Shown here one piece after another: positions 44,287 to 53,046 of a DNA stretch of 64,000 nucleotides. The notes below the pieces were generated by a model that worked only from the letters and a program-made list of their open reading frames with translations, was not told the origin of the DNA and made no database searches. The stretch covers positions 1,727,001 through 1,791,000 of the forward strand of contig NZ_CP045072.1 of the NCBI RefSeq assembly GCF_009301415.1. The letters are read 5' to 3'. Made by a program: the position numbers and the translations under genes. This stretch comes from Paracoccus kondratievae. GTDB taxonomy: Bacteria; Pseudomonadota; Alphaproteobacteria; Rhodobacterales; Rhodobacteraceae. The stretch's first letter is position 1, and each line of letters begins with the position of its first letter.

Positions 44287-45905
44287 TCGAGACCAGCAAG
44301 CTTGCCATCAGCATCGGCACTCATGACATCCTGCACGGGATCAGCCTGCGCCTGCCGCCGGGCGAGATCACCGGGCTGGTCGGCGAAAGCGGCTCGGGCA
44401 AATCCATGGCGGCGCTGGCGATCATGGGCCTGTTGCCCGAGGGGATGCGCGCCGAGGGCCGGATCGGGCTTGACGGGCTGAACCTGCTTGACCTGCCCGA
44501 ACGCGAGCTGTGCCGCATCCGGGGCAAGCGCATCGGCATGATCTTTCAAGAGCCGATGACGGCGCTGAACCCGCTGATGACCATCGGCGATCAGGTGGCC
44601 GAGGTGCTGCGCATCCATGAGGGTCTGGACCGCAAAACGGCGCTGCTGCGTGCCCGCGACCGGCTGGATCGCGTCGGTCTGACCGCCCCGCGCTTTCCGC
44701 TGACGCTTTACCCGCATGAACTATCGGGCGGTCAGCGCCAGCGCGTCGCCATCGCCCTTGCCATCGCCCTGCGCCCGGAACTGCTGATCGCGGATGAGCC
44801 GACGACCGCGCTGGACGTGACCACACAAGCCAAGATCCTTGACCTGCTGAAAGAGCTGGTGCGCGACGAGGGGATGGCGCTTTTGCTCATTACCCATGAC
44901 CTGGCCGTGGTTGCAGGGGTCGCGGATCGCGTTGCGGTGATGCAGCACGGCGTCATCGTCGAAGAGGGGCCGACCGAGCAAGTCTTTCGCCAGCAGCTCC
45001 ATCCCTATACCCGCGCGCTGTTTGCCGCCTCGACCCATCAGCCGCGGCTGGTGCTGCCATCGGACCAGCCCCGCCCGCTGTTGCAGGTCGAGGGCGCGGT
45101 GCGCGAGTACCCCCTGCCCCGTCGCGGCCTGACCGGCAGGCGCGACAGCCTGCGGGCGGTGGACGGCGTCAGCTTTCACATCGACGCCGGAGAGTCGGTT
45201 GGACTGGTCGGCGAGTCAGGCTGCGGGAAATCAACGCTGACGCGGGCGATCCTAGGCCTCGACCGGCTGCAGGGCGGTCGCATCCTGCTTGAAGGACAAG
45301 AGATCCGCGCCGGTCACGCCATGCCGCCCAATCTGCGCGCCAGGATGCAGGTTGTCTTTCAGGACCCATTCGGCAGTTTCGATCCGCGCTGGACAGTCGA
45401 ACAGCTTGTGGCCGAACCGTTTCACCTGACCGGCCGCCCCCGCGACTGGCGCGAACAGGTGGCCGAGGCGCTGTTCGAGGTCGGCATCGCTGGGGATGCC
45501 ATGCGCCGCCATATCCACGAATTTTCCGGCGGCCAGCGCCAGCGTATCGCCATCGCCCGGGCCCTGATCATCAAGCCCAGGCTGATCGTTCTGGACGAGG
45601 CGGTCAGCGCGCTTGATGTCCGGGTGCGCGCGCAGGTTTTGGACCTTCTGGCCCAGCTGCGGGTCAGCCATGGCCTGTCCTACCTGTTTATCAGCCATGA
45701 CCTTTCGGTCGTGCGCCGGATCACCGACCGGGTGATGATCATGGAAAAGGGCCGCATCGTCGAATCCGGCCCCACCCATGCGGTGCTGGAAACGCCCGAA
45801 CATCCCTATACCGCCAGTCTGCTTGCCGCGACGCCGCAGATCCCCGACGGGTGGAGCGTTCACGAACAGGTCAACGGGGTTGCACTTTCTTTTCCGGAAC
45901 CTTAG
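44283..45905 (+). CDS. fused dual ATPase of a peptide-type ABC transporter (DppD-DppF-like)
   Basis: A 540-residue protein carrying two complete nucleotide-binding domains. First: GESGSGKSM (~37), [38 protein letters not shown]. Second: [14 protein letters not shown] (~310), [38 protein letters not shown]. Each is followed by an oligopeptide-transporter C-terminal motif ([34 protein letters not shown]). Fusion replaces separate DppD and DppF. ATG at 44283 overlaps dppC-like by four bases. Confidence 0.94.
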   Translation: MIETSKLAISIGTHDILHGISLRLPPGEITGLVGESGSGKSMAALAIMGLLPEGMRAEGRIGLDGLNLLDLPERELCRIRGKRIGMIFQEPMTALNPLMTIGDQVAEVLRIHEGLDRKTALLRARDRLDRVGLTAPRFPLTLYPHELSGGQRQRVAIALAIALRPELLIADEPTTALDVTTQAKILDLLKELVRDEGMALLLITHDLAVVAGVADRVAVMQHGVIVEEGPTEQVFRQQLHPYTRALFAASTHQPRLVLPSDQPRPLLQVEGAVREYPLPRRGLTGRRDSLRAVDGVSFHIDAGESVGLVGESGCGKSTLTRAILGLDRLQGGRILLEGQEIRAGHAMPPNLRARMQVVFQDPFGSFDPRWTVEQLVAEPFHLTGRPRDWREQVAEALFEVGIAGDAMRRHIHEFSGGQRQRIAIARALIIKPRLIVLDEAVSALDVRVRAQVLDLLAQLRVSHGLSYLFISHDLSVVRRITDRVMIMEKGRIVESGPTHAVLETPEHPYTASLLAATPQIPDGWSVHEQVNGVALSFPEP

Positions 45906-45948
45906 CTGCGGCACTCCCAAAGCTGAACGCAACCAAAGACCACAACCC

Positions 45949-46221
45949 ATGCGCGAAGATCACGGCACAACCGTCCCGGCCAGCGGCAGCAAGGCTGACG
46001 GGCCCACGGCCCTGCAGGGCGGCACCGGCGCTTTGCTCCCCGCCATGCCCGAATCACCTATTCCCGATTGGTCGGCCCGCAACCGCACCCCTGATCCGCT
46101 GACGCAGCACAGCTCTGACGCCACGGCCGTGCAGTCCCGGCCTGCGGTGAATGATGCGCAAAAGGGTCAGGATCGCGCCAGTGGCAGTGCCCCGGCCGTT
46201 ACCGAATTTGCAACCATCTGA
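45949..46221 (+). CDS. doubtful small ORF, Pro/Ser/Ala-rich
   Basis: 90 codons beginning MREDHGTTVPASGSKADG and ending APAVTEFATI. It has no recognisable domain, no membrane segment and no ribosome-binding site before the ATG. Composition is disordered-protein-like. It precedes the terminator at 46271, which is the main reason to record it; it may simply be noncoding. Confidence 0.25.
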   Translation: MREDHGTTVPASGSKADGPTALQGGTGALLPAMPESPIPDWSARNRTPDPLTQHSSDATAVQSRPAVNDAQKGQDRASGSAPAVTEFATI

Positions 46222-46270
46222 AATCACAGAAAATTCATTACGACCGGAACGGCCCGCGGTTTTCCAAAAA

Positions 46271-46300
46271 CAACAGGCCCCGCGCTGGCAGGGCCTGTTG
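46271..46300. terminator. hairpin terminator between convergent genes
   Basis: CAACAGGCCC, 10-base loop, GGGCCTGTTG: a perfect 10-bp stem. Flanking A-run (CCAAAAA) gives a U-run for minus-strand transcripts (mcl1); it may also stop the plus-strand ABC operon. Confidence 0.8.
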
Positions 46301-46359
46301 CTCCTCCCCTGTTGTGGCGGCCAGCCTCCCCGCGTAGCCGCCTCAGGTAACTGATCTGC

Positions 46360-47316
46360 TCAGGCGCTGATCAACTCTGCCTGACGCACAATCACTTGTG
46401 CCTGACGGATGGACGCGATGTCAACCAGTCGACCTTTGTATACCGTCGCGCCGGCCCCGCTACGCTTGGCCTCTTCCATCGCGGCAAGGATCTCGCGCGC
46501 CTCAGTCACGGCCTTTTCGCCAGGCGAAAAGATCTCATTCGCCAGCGCCACCTGCTTGGGATGGATCGCCCATTTTCCGACCATGCCCAAAGTGGCTGAA
46601 CGCCGGGCCTGAGCGCGAAAGCCCTCATCATCGCTGAAATCGCCAAACGGTCCATCGACCGGCAGCACGCCATGGGTGCGGCAGGCGGCGACAATCGCGG
46701 TCTGCGCCCAATGCCACGGATCGGCCCAGTATTTGGCGCCCTCATGCAGCATGTAATAGTTTTCCTGCGTGCCGCCGATCCCGGTCGTGGCCATGCCCAT
46801 GCTGGCGGCAAAATCTGCCGCGCCAAGGCTCATCGCCTGCAGCCGGGGGCTTGAGGCGGCGATCTCTTCGACATGGGCGATGCCGGCAGCAGATTCGATG
46901 ATCACTTCCAGCGCAATGCGCCTTGAGCGGCCCTTGGCCGCCTCGACAGCGGTGACCAAGGCATCGACGGCATAGATATCGGCGGCATTGCCGACCTTGG
47001 GGATCATGATCTGGTCCAGCCGCTCTCCGGCCTGCTCAAGCAAATCGACCACGTCACGATACCACCAGGGTGTATCCAGACCGTTAATGCGAACCGACAG
47101 AGTCTTGTTGCCCCAATTGATATCGCCAATCGCCGCAATCACATTTTTGCGCGCCTGCTCTTTGTCGTCGGGCGCAACCGAATCCTCAAGGTCAAGGTTG
47201 ATGACATCGGCGGCCGATCCCGCCATCTTTTCAAACAGCGCCTCGCGTGAGCCGGGACCGAAAAGCTGGCAGCGGTTCAGACGTGCGGGCGGAGCGGGTT
47301 GCGTGCGGAAGGACAT
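46360..47316 (-). CDS. mcl1: L-malyl-CoA / beta-methylmalyl-CoA lyase
   Basis: A 318-residue HpcH/HpaI-superfamily enzyme, exactly the Rhodobacter Mcl1 length. It cleaves or forms malyl-CoA and beta-methylmalyl-CoA, used in acetate assimilation by the ethylmalonyl-CoA pathway and in glyoxylate metabolism. PARLNRCQLFGPGSREALFEKM, VINLDLEDSVAPDDKEQAR (metal/acid residues), LEVIIESAAGIAHVEEI, MSLGAADFAASMGM and IGGTQENYYMLHEGAKYWADPWHWAQ are characteristic. Start at MSFRTQPAPPARLN (47316). No other ethylmalonyl-CoA pathway gene is in the window. Confidence 0.94.
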   Translation of the reverse strand: MSFRTQPAPPARLNRCQLFGPGSREALFEKMAGSAADVINLDLEDSVAPDDKEQARKNVIAAIGDINWGNKTLSVRINGLDTPWWYRDVVDLLEQAGERLDQIMIPKVGNAADIYAVDALVTAVEAAKGRSRRIALEVIIESAAGIAHVEEIAASSPRLQAMSLGAADFAASMGMATTGIGGTQENYYMLHEGAKYWADPWHWAQTAIVAACRTHGVLPVDGPFGDFSDDEGFRAQARRSATLGMVGKWAIHPKQVALANEIFSPGEKAVTEAREILAAMEEAKRSGAGATVYKGRLVDIASIRQAQVIVRQAELISA

Positions 47317-47482
47317 ATCTTGCCTTTCGGGTAAGGATGTTTCAATCAGCGCCACCGATGTGATAGATAATTGCTGCGCCAGCATCAAGCTGATTCTGCA
47401 TCTGCGAAAAACCCAGCGTCTTGACGCCTCGCCGCTTTAGGCGCAGGACCGCGCTGCAAGCCTCTGGGACAGGAGAAACGAC

Positions 47483-48343
47483 ATGACCCGCACCGTCTAT
47501 CTGAATGGCGACTATCTGCCGGAAACCGAAGCCAAGGTCTCGATCTTCGACCGGGGTTTCCTGATGGGTGACGGCGTCTATGAAGTGACGAGTGTGCTGG
47601 ACGGCAAGATTTTAGAGTTTGCCGGTCACATGGCGCGGCTGACCCGATCACTGGCCGAGCTTGGGATGGGTAACCCCCTTAGCGAAGAGGAATGGCTTGA
47701 GGCGCATCGCCAGCTCGTCGCCCGCAATGAGGTGACCGAGGGCATGGTCTATCTGCAAGTGACCCGTGGCAACCCCGGTGACCGCGATTTTGCCTATCCG
47801 CCCGAGGAGACGCCGCAAACCGTCGTCATGTTCACCCAGTCCAAACCCGGCCTTGCGGACAATCCGCAGGCGAAAACCGGTGTGCGGGTGATCTCGCTGC
47901 CCGACCTGCGCTGGAGCCGCCGCGACATCAAGACGGTGCAGCTGCTTTACCCCTCGATGGCCAAGATGGAGGCCAAGGCCAAGGGCGTCGATGACGCCTG
48001 GCTGGTCGAGGATGGCTTCGTGACCGAGGGCACCTCAAACAACACCTATATCGTCAAGGACGGCAAGATCATCACCCGCCAGCTTTCGACCGACATCCTG
48101 CACGGCATCACCCGCAGTTCGCTGCTGCGCTACGCAGCCGAAGCGCAGATGCAGATCGAGGAACGCCCCTTCACCATCGCAGAGGCACAGGCAGCCGATG
48201 AGGCTTTCTTCACCTCGGCATCGGCTTTCGTGATGCCGGTGGTAGAGGTCGATGGCGTCAAACTCGGCGCGGGCAAGCCCGGCCCGGTGGCGACCCGCCT
48301 GCGCGAACTCTATCTGGAAGAATCGCGCAAATCCGCAGTCTGA
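47483..48343 (+). CDS. D-amino-acid aminotransferase (fold IV PLP enzyme)
   Basis: A 286-residue branched-chain/D-amino-acid transaminase family protein. YLNGDYLPETEAKVSIFDRGFLMGDGVYEV at the N-terminus, the PLP lysine in RDIKTVQLLYPSMAKMEAKAKG (~155), and VTEGTSNNTYIVKDGKIIT, with DILHGITRSSLL, point to D-alanine transaminase (dat) over IlvE. It would interconvert D-alanine and D-glutamate. The divergent neighbour is mcl1; a terminator follows. D-specificity is inference. Confidence 0.88.
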   Translation: MTRTVYLNGDYLPETEAKVSIFDRGFLMGDGVYEVTSVLDGKILEFAGHMARLTRSLAELGMGNPLSEEEWLEAHRQLVARNEVTEGMVYLQVTRGNPGDRDFAYPPEETPQTVVMFTQSKPGLADNPQAKTGVRVISLPDLRWSRRDIKTVQLLYPSMAKMEAKAKGVDDAWLVEDGFVTEGTSNNTYIVKDGKIITRQLSTDILHGITRSSLLRYAAEAQMQIEERPFTIAEAQAADEAFFTSASAFVMPVVEVDGVKLGAGKPGPVATRLRELYLEESRKSAV

Positions 48344-48372
48344 AGCCCGGATCAGAACCACCTGAACGAACA

Positions 48373-48397
48373 AGGCGCGGGCACCAACCCCGCGCCT
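48373..48397. terminator. hairpin terminator after the aminotransferase gene
   Basis: AGGCGCGGG, 7-base loop, CCCGCGCCT, then CTTGC. Between the convergent aminotransferase and RTX genes. Confidence 0.7.
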
Positions 48398-48425
48398 CTT
48401 GCTTGCCAGAACCTGAACCGCTGCA

Positions 48426-49274
48426 TTAGCGCGAAGAGGTCTCCCGGACCACGCTGATGTCCCTTACGTCGCGCACTTCCGTATCGCGCAGCACGGCGAT
48501 CGGTTCGCCATCAAGCAGCAGGCGAACGTCCGAGCCATCCTGAACCAGCTCATAGCGACCTTCGCCTTCGTAATCCTCTGCCAGCGTGACAGTGATGGTA
48601 TCGGCGCTGCCATAACGGATATCCGCCTCGCCACCGATATCGCTGCGCAGCACCAGCTCATCCGCGCCGCTACCACCATCGACGATATCGCCGGCGCCTG
48701 CATGAATGGTGTCATTGCCATCCCCACCCAGCAACGTATCCGGCCGCTCGGGGTCCGATGCATCGGGCGACAGAATCAGGTCATCGCCATCCTCGCCGTC
48801 GATAAAGACCGAACCACCATGATCCTCGATACGATCATCACCATCGCCGCCGGTGATCGAATGATTGCCGAGGTTGGTGATGATGGTGTCGTTGCCCGAG
48901 GCGCCGTCGATGGTGTCGTTCCCTTCATCCACGCCGGGGTTGTAGGCACCGTAAAGATCATCGTCTTTGCCCAAGTATATTTCGTCATCGCCCGCATCGG
49001 CAATCACGGTGTCATTGCCTGCGCCGGTGCCGATCAGATCATTACCCGCACCGCCATTGACCCTGTCATCGCCGTCATAGCTCAGGATGCCGTCATCGCC
49101 GTCGGTGCCGGTCATCTCATTATCCTCACCATCACCCTCGATCAGCTTGTCGGGATACAGCCGGGGATCATCCGAGGGACCCTCCGGCGGATGGTCGTCG
49201 TCATTGCTCGACACCAGCGAGCCGATGCCGGCAAGGCCAAGAAGGCCGAGCACCAGAAAAATGGTCTCATTCAT
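48426..49274 (-). CDS. membrane-anchored RTX-repeat protein
   Basis: A 282-residue acidic protein. The N-terminal helix MNETIFLVLGLLGLAGIGSLV is a membrane anchor or uncleaved signal, unlike the two larger RTX proteins. RTX-type nonapeptides run from ~45 to ~225 (GTDGDDGILSYDGDDRVNGGAGNDLIGTGAGNDT and later GGDGNDTIHAGAGDIVDGG). A short beta-type C-terminus (RYELVQDGSDVRLLLDGEPIAVL) closes it. Start at 49274 gives the hydrophobic anchor; the frame is open to 49376. Calcium-binding surface protein is inferred; partner and role are unknown. Confidence 0.85.
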   Translation of the reverse strand: MNETIFLVLGLLGLAGIGSLVSSNDDDHPPEGPSDDPRLYPDKLIEGDGEDNEMTGTDGDDGILSYDGDDRVNGGAGNDLIGTGAGNDTVIADAGDDEIYLGKDDDLYGAYNPGVDEGNDTIDGASGNDTIITNLGNHSITGGDGDDRIEDHGGSVFIDGEDGDDLILSPDASDPERPDTLLGGDGNDTIHAGAGDIVDGGSGADELVLRSDIGGEADIRYGSADTITVTLAEDYEGEGRYELVQDGSDVRLLLDGEPIAVLRDTEVRDVRDISVVRETSSR

Positions 49275-49350
49275 CGCGAAATCTCCGAAGCGGTCGGCGG
49301 CAAGATAAACCGGCCCCGCCCTGCCCCGCAACTGCCCGCATTCCTGCGAT

Positions 49351-49422
49351 GTCTTCCGTGGGCAAATATCCCGCAAGGGGAGGCCGCCGCACCGGCGGCG
49401 GACGGGGAACGCGAAGTTCCCC
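49351..49422 (-). repeat. hairpin plus GGGATATTT element downstream of aapP
   Basis: Minus strand after aapP: hairpin GGGGAAC-5-base loop-GTTCCCC (49404-49422), a second GC-rich repeat (CCGCCGC/GCGGCGG), then CGGGATATTT and CACGGAAGA (49351-49373). The last part matches the element downstream of serC. Probably a transcript 3' end for the aap operon. Confidence 0.6.
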
Positions 49423-49436
49423 TGCGACCGCGCAGC

Positions 49437-50210
49437 TCAATGCCCCAGAATCTGGGAAAGGAACAGTTTGGTCCGCTCAGAGCGGGGGTTATTGAAGAAC
49501 TCCTTGGGAGTGTTCTGCTCGACGATCTGCCCCTGATCCATAAAGATCACCCGATGCGCCACTGCCTGCGCAAAGCCCATTTCATGGGTAACGCACAGCA
49601 TGGTCATGCCCTCTTCGGCAAGCTCGATCATGGTATCGAGCACCTCCTTGATCATCTCGGGATCCAGGGCCGAGGTCGGCTCGTCAAAAAGCATGATCTT
49701 GGGCCGCATGCATAGCGCACGCGCGATCGCTACCCGCTGTTGCTGCCCGCCGGAAAGCTGACCGGGGTATTTGTGGGCCTGATCGGGGATCCTGACCTTG
49801 GTCAGGAAATGCATGGCGATCTCTTCGGCCTCGCGCTTGGGAATCTTACGCACCCAGATCGGGGCAAGCGTGCAGTTCTCAAGAATGGTCAGATGCGGAA
49901 AGAGATTGAAGTGCTGAAACACCATTCCGACTTCCGAACGCACCTTGTCGATGTTCTTGAGGTCATGTGTCAGCTCGGTCCCATCGACGATGATCTTGCC
50001 GGCCTGATGCTCTTCCAGACGGTTGATACAGCGGATCAGCGTCGACTTGCCGGACCCCGAGGGGCCGGCAATGACGATACGCTCACCCCGGCTGACGACC
50101 AGATCGATGTCGCGCAGGACGTGAAAAGTGCCGTACCACTTGTTGAGCTTGGCGATTTCGATGGCGGTTTCGCCGGTCATCGCGGGGGCTGCGTTGGTTT
50201 GTGCAGTCAT
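49437..50210 (-). CDS. aapP: general L-amino acid ABC transporter ATP-binding protein AapP
   Basis: A 257-residue ATPase. Walker [15 protein letters not shown] (~55), [47 protein letters not shown] and [21 protein letters not shown] identify a polar amino acid (PAAT) importer ATPase. It is the last gene of aapJQMP, 12 bp after aapM. Confidence 0.95.
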   Translation of the reverse strand: MTAQTNAAPAMTGETAIEIAKLNKWYGTFHVLRDIDLVVSRGERIVIAGPSGSGKSTLIRCINRLEEHQAGKIIVDGTELTHDLKNIDKVRSEVGMVFQHFNLFPHLTILENCTLAPIWVRKIPKREAEEIAMHFLTKVRIPDQAHKYPGQLSGGQQQRVAIARALCMRPKIMLFDEPTSALDPEMIKEVLDTMIELAEEGMTMLCVTHEMGFAQAVAHRVIFMDQGQIVEQNTPKEFFNNPRSERTKLFLSQILGH

Positions 50211-50222
50211 GGTTGGCCTCCT

Positions 50223-51677
50223 TCAGCGGTGGTCGCGCTTCAGCCGGCGTTCCAGATACATGGAATAGCGCGACATGCCGAAGCAGAGGATGAAAAAGAT
50301 CGCGCCGACAAAGATGTAAGGCTCCCAATAGGCGCCTTTCCATTCAAAGCTTGCGCGGATGGTGTCGGCCATCGCCTTTAACGGATCGAACAACCCGACG
50401 AACACGACCAGCGTCGTGTCCTTGAACATGCCGATGAAGGTCGAGACGATGCCAGGGATCGAGATCTTGAGTGCCTGCGGCAGGATGATCAGCCGCTGTG
50501 CTTTCCAATAGTCCAGCCCCAGCGCATCGGCTGCCTCGTACTGCCCCTTGGGCAGGGCTGCAAGCCCGCCACGGATCACCTCGGCCATATAGGCCGATGC
50601 GAACAGCGTCACCATGATGATGACCCGCAGGATGATGTCGAAATTCGTCCCCGGCGGCAGGAAATAGTTCAGCAGCAGCGACGCCACGAACAGCAACGTG
50701 ATCAAGGGCACACCGCGGATGAACTCGATGAACATCACCGCCAGCATCTTGATTACCGGCAGGTCCGAACGCCGGGCCAGCGCAAGGATGATCCCTGCCG
50801 GCAGGGACAGCGCGATACCCGCAACACCAATGGTGATCGACAGTACGAAACCGCCGAACTGGTCCGACGACACCGGCTGCAATCGCAAGGGCAGCACACC
50901 GGCCAGGGACGAGGTCAGGGGTCCGGCAGCGACCAGCCACCAGGCCACGGCCGCGACAACACCCAGCGCAAAGGCCAAAAGGCCGAACCGCACCACCAGC
51001 AGGCGCCAGACGATAAAGCCGATCACGAAACCGGCCAGTGCCGCAATCTCACCCCACAGCGAACCGCCCCAAAGCAGCCAGACTGCGATGAACGGATAAA
51101 CCAGGGTCGCCAGCAGCGACCAGCCGGGGCGGGTCTCGATCAGCGCGCTCCAGCCCAGCATGACCAGCGCGGCAGCCAGCAGCACCGCGCCGCCCGCGCC
51201 AAGCAGGCTGGCAACCAGCAGCGTCAGCACCACCGCCAGGCCTAGCACGATGCGTCGCGCCCGCTCGCTGTCCGCAAACAGCACCGGAGCAAGCGCAAGG
51301 AACAACAGGCCAAAGGCCAGCACCGGCCGCCAGTAAAGCGTCTGCGGATAAAAGCCGAACAGGAACTGATTCCAGCGATGTTTGATGATGGCAAAGCAGG
51401 CGCCATCCGTCCCCTGCCCCCAGGTCTCGGCAATGATCTGGCGGCATTCTGCCATGCTGTTTGCGTTCCAGACCCCGTGAACAAGCCATGGCCCGACAAT
51501 GCTGGCCACCAGCCAGACAATGCCAAGACCGATCAGGGTCAGGACGATGTTCAGCGGCCCCGAAAACAGGTTCTCGCGCAGCCATTTGATCGCCCCGGTC
51601 TCGGCCAGAGGCGGAGGTTCGGGCGGCAGCATGGTTTCGCGTACATAGGCAACGGTTTCTGCATGAGTGTCGCTCAT
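50223..51677 (-). CDS. aapM: general L-amino acid ABC transporter permease AapM
   Basis: A 484-residue permease, longer than usual PAAT permeases because of an N-terminal block of several extra helices, typical of AapM/BztC. The C-terminal His/Glu/Gln-type permease domain includes FIEFIRGVPLITLLF, MAEVIRGGLAALPKGQYEAADALGLDYW and KDTTLVVFVGLFDPLK. The start is a single base after the aapQ stop region, so the genes are coupled. Confidence 0.94.
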   Translation of the reverse strand: MSDTHAETVAYVRETMLPPEPPPLAETGAIKWLRENLFSGPLNIVLTLIGLGIVWLVASIVGPWLVHGVWNANSMAECRQIIAETWGQGTDGACFAIIKHRWNQFLFGFYPQTLYWRPVLAFGLLFLALAPVLFADSERARRIVLGLAVVLTLLVASLLGAGGAVLLAAALVMLGWSALIETRPGWSLLATLVYPFIAVWLLWGGSLWGEIAALAGFVIGFIVWRLLVVRFGLLAFALGVVAAVAWWLVAAGPLTSSLAGVLPLRLQPVSSDQFGGFVLSITIGVAGIALSLPAGIILALARRSDLPVIKMLAVMFIEFIRGVPLITLLFVASLLLNYFLPPGTNFDIILRVIIMVTLFASAYMAEVIRGGLAALPKGQYEAADALGLDYWKAQRLIILPQALKISIPGIVSTFIGMFKDTTLVVFVGLFDPLKAMADTIRASFEWKGAYWEPYIFVGAIFFILCFGMSRYSMYLERRLKRDHR

Positions 51678-51678
51678 C

Positions 51679-52932
51679 TCACCGCTCCTTCAGCTTGACG
51701 CGGCTGTTGAAGATGTTCATCCCGCCCGAAATGATCAGGCTTAGTGCCAGATAGATGCCCATCATCAGCACCATGCATTCCATCTCGCGTCCGGTCTGGT
51801 TCAGCGTGGTACCGCCCAGCGTGCCGCGCAGATCCATATAGCCGACCGCGATGGCCAGAGAACTGTTCTTGGTCAGGTTCAGATACTGCGAAATCAGCGG
51901 CGGCACGATCACCCGCAGCGCCTGGGGCAGCACCACCAGCGACATGGTCCGGCGTGGCCTCAGCCCCAGCGCGAATGCCGCCTCGGTCTGACCACGGCTG
52001 ACAGCCAGAATGCCGCCGCGCACGATCTCGGCGATAAAAGCGCCGGTATAAAGGGTCAGCGCCAGCCACAGAACCACCAGCGCGTTATCAAGATTTATGC
52101 CATCGGCAAAGTTGAAGCCGCGCAGCACCGGCGGCACCAGATGCAGGCCGAAATACCAGGTCAACAGCAGCAGCGGCACGGCAAAGATCGCAAGGCTGAT
52201 CCACCAGGTCGTCGGGCGGGTCCCGGTCCGGTCCTGCACCGCCTGCGCCCAGACCCGCAACCGCCGCCAGGCGATCCATGCGACAACGATGACCACGACA
52301 TAGGCGATCAGCGCCCAGCTGATCGCTTCGCGCCCCAGGGCGATGGTGCCCGGCGGGTTGGTCATGCCCAGTGAGGGGATGGCGGTATAGCGGTTCGTCG
52401 GCGCGATCAGGTCAAACAGGATCATCTGCGCCGCAGGATTTTCGCCGCGATAGGCGTTCGGTGCGGGCATGACCTCGGTAAAGATCGCAAGGCAGACGAG
52501 AATCCACAAAAGCACCGGGATATTGCGAAACACCTCGACATAGATCGTCATCAGCCGCGCGATCAGCCAGTTCGAGGATAGTCTTAACACACCGACGACC
52601 ACGCCCAGCACAGTGGCCGCAATGCAGCCCAACAGGGAAACCAGCAGCGTGTTCAGCAGCCCCACGATGGTGGCGCGCAGATGGGTGTCGTCTGAGTTGT
52701 AGGGAATGAGCTGTTGCGGAATGTCATATCCCGCACGGCGGAATAGAAAGTCAAAGCTGAGCGTTTTGCCCATCGCGGACAGGTTGCGCAGCGTGTTGTC
52801 GATCAGCCAGCTCGCCATCACCATGACAAGGATGAAGACAATCGCCTGCAAGGTCAGCGAGCGGTAGCGCCGATCATAGATCAGCATCGACAACCGGAAC
52901 GGCGGATGGTCCGCCCCCGTGTAAGTCACCAT
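51679..52932 (-). CDS. aapQ: general L-amino acid ABC transporter permease AapQ
   Basis: A 417-residue permease. IYDRRYRSLTLQAIVFILVMVMASWLIDNTLRNL, GYDIPQQLIPY and VEVFRNIPVLLWILVCLAIF are AapQ/BztB-like; IAEIVRGGILAVSRGQTEAAFALGL is the docking loop and LNLTKNSSLAIAVGYMDL follows. It pairs with AapM to form the channel. Confidence 0.94.
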   Translation of the reverse strand: MVTYTGADHPPFRLSMLIYDRRYRSLTLQAIVFILVMVMASWLIDNTLRNLSAMGKTLSFDFLFRRAGYDIPQQLIPYNSDDTHLRATIVGLLNTLLVSLLGCIAATVLGVVVGVLRLSSNWLIARLMTIYVEVFRNIPVLLWILVCLAIFTEVMPAPNAYRGENPAAQMILFDLIAPTNRYTAIPSLGMTNPPGTIALGREAISWALIAYVVVIVVAWIAWRRLRVWAQAVQDRTGTRPTTWWISLAIFAVPLLLLTWYFGLHLVPPVLRGFNFADGINLDNALVVLWLALTLYTGAFIAEIVRGGILAVSRGQTEAAFALGLRPRRTMSLVVLPQALRVIVPPLISQYLNLTKNSSLAIAVGYMDLRGTLGGTTLNQTGREMECMVLMMGIYLALSLIISGGMNIFNSRVKLKER

Positions 52933-52998
52933 ATTTTAACCCCCTGTTTCCGGCTTGGATGTCGGGCCTTTGGCCTCTGTACTGCCGGTCAAGCCTGG

Positions 52999-53032
52999 GG
53001 GCGCCCGGGGGCATAGGGGCCCCCGCGCGCCC
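52999..53032 (-). other. strong GC hairpin between aapJ and aapQ
   Basis: GGGCGC (52999-53004) pairs with GCGCCC (53027-53032), and CGGGGGC (53006-53012) with GCCCCCG (53019-53025). It begins 15 bases after the aapJ stop and has no U-run on the transcript's 3' side. I infer a stabiliser/partial attenuator that lets the binding protein be made in excess over the permeases. Confidence 0.6.
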
Positions 53033-53046
53033 TTTTTCAGATGCGA

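Larger units (their letters stand above)
45906..46359. other. 454-bp region between convergent transport and mcl1 genes
   Basis: Apart from one doubtful small ORF (45949-46221) and a clear hairpin terminator (46271-46300), I see nothing in it. Confidence 0.6.
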
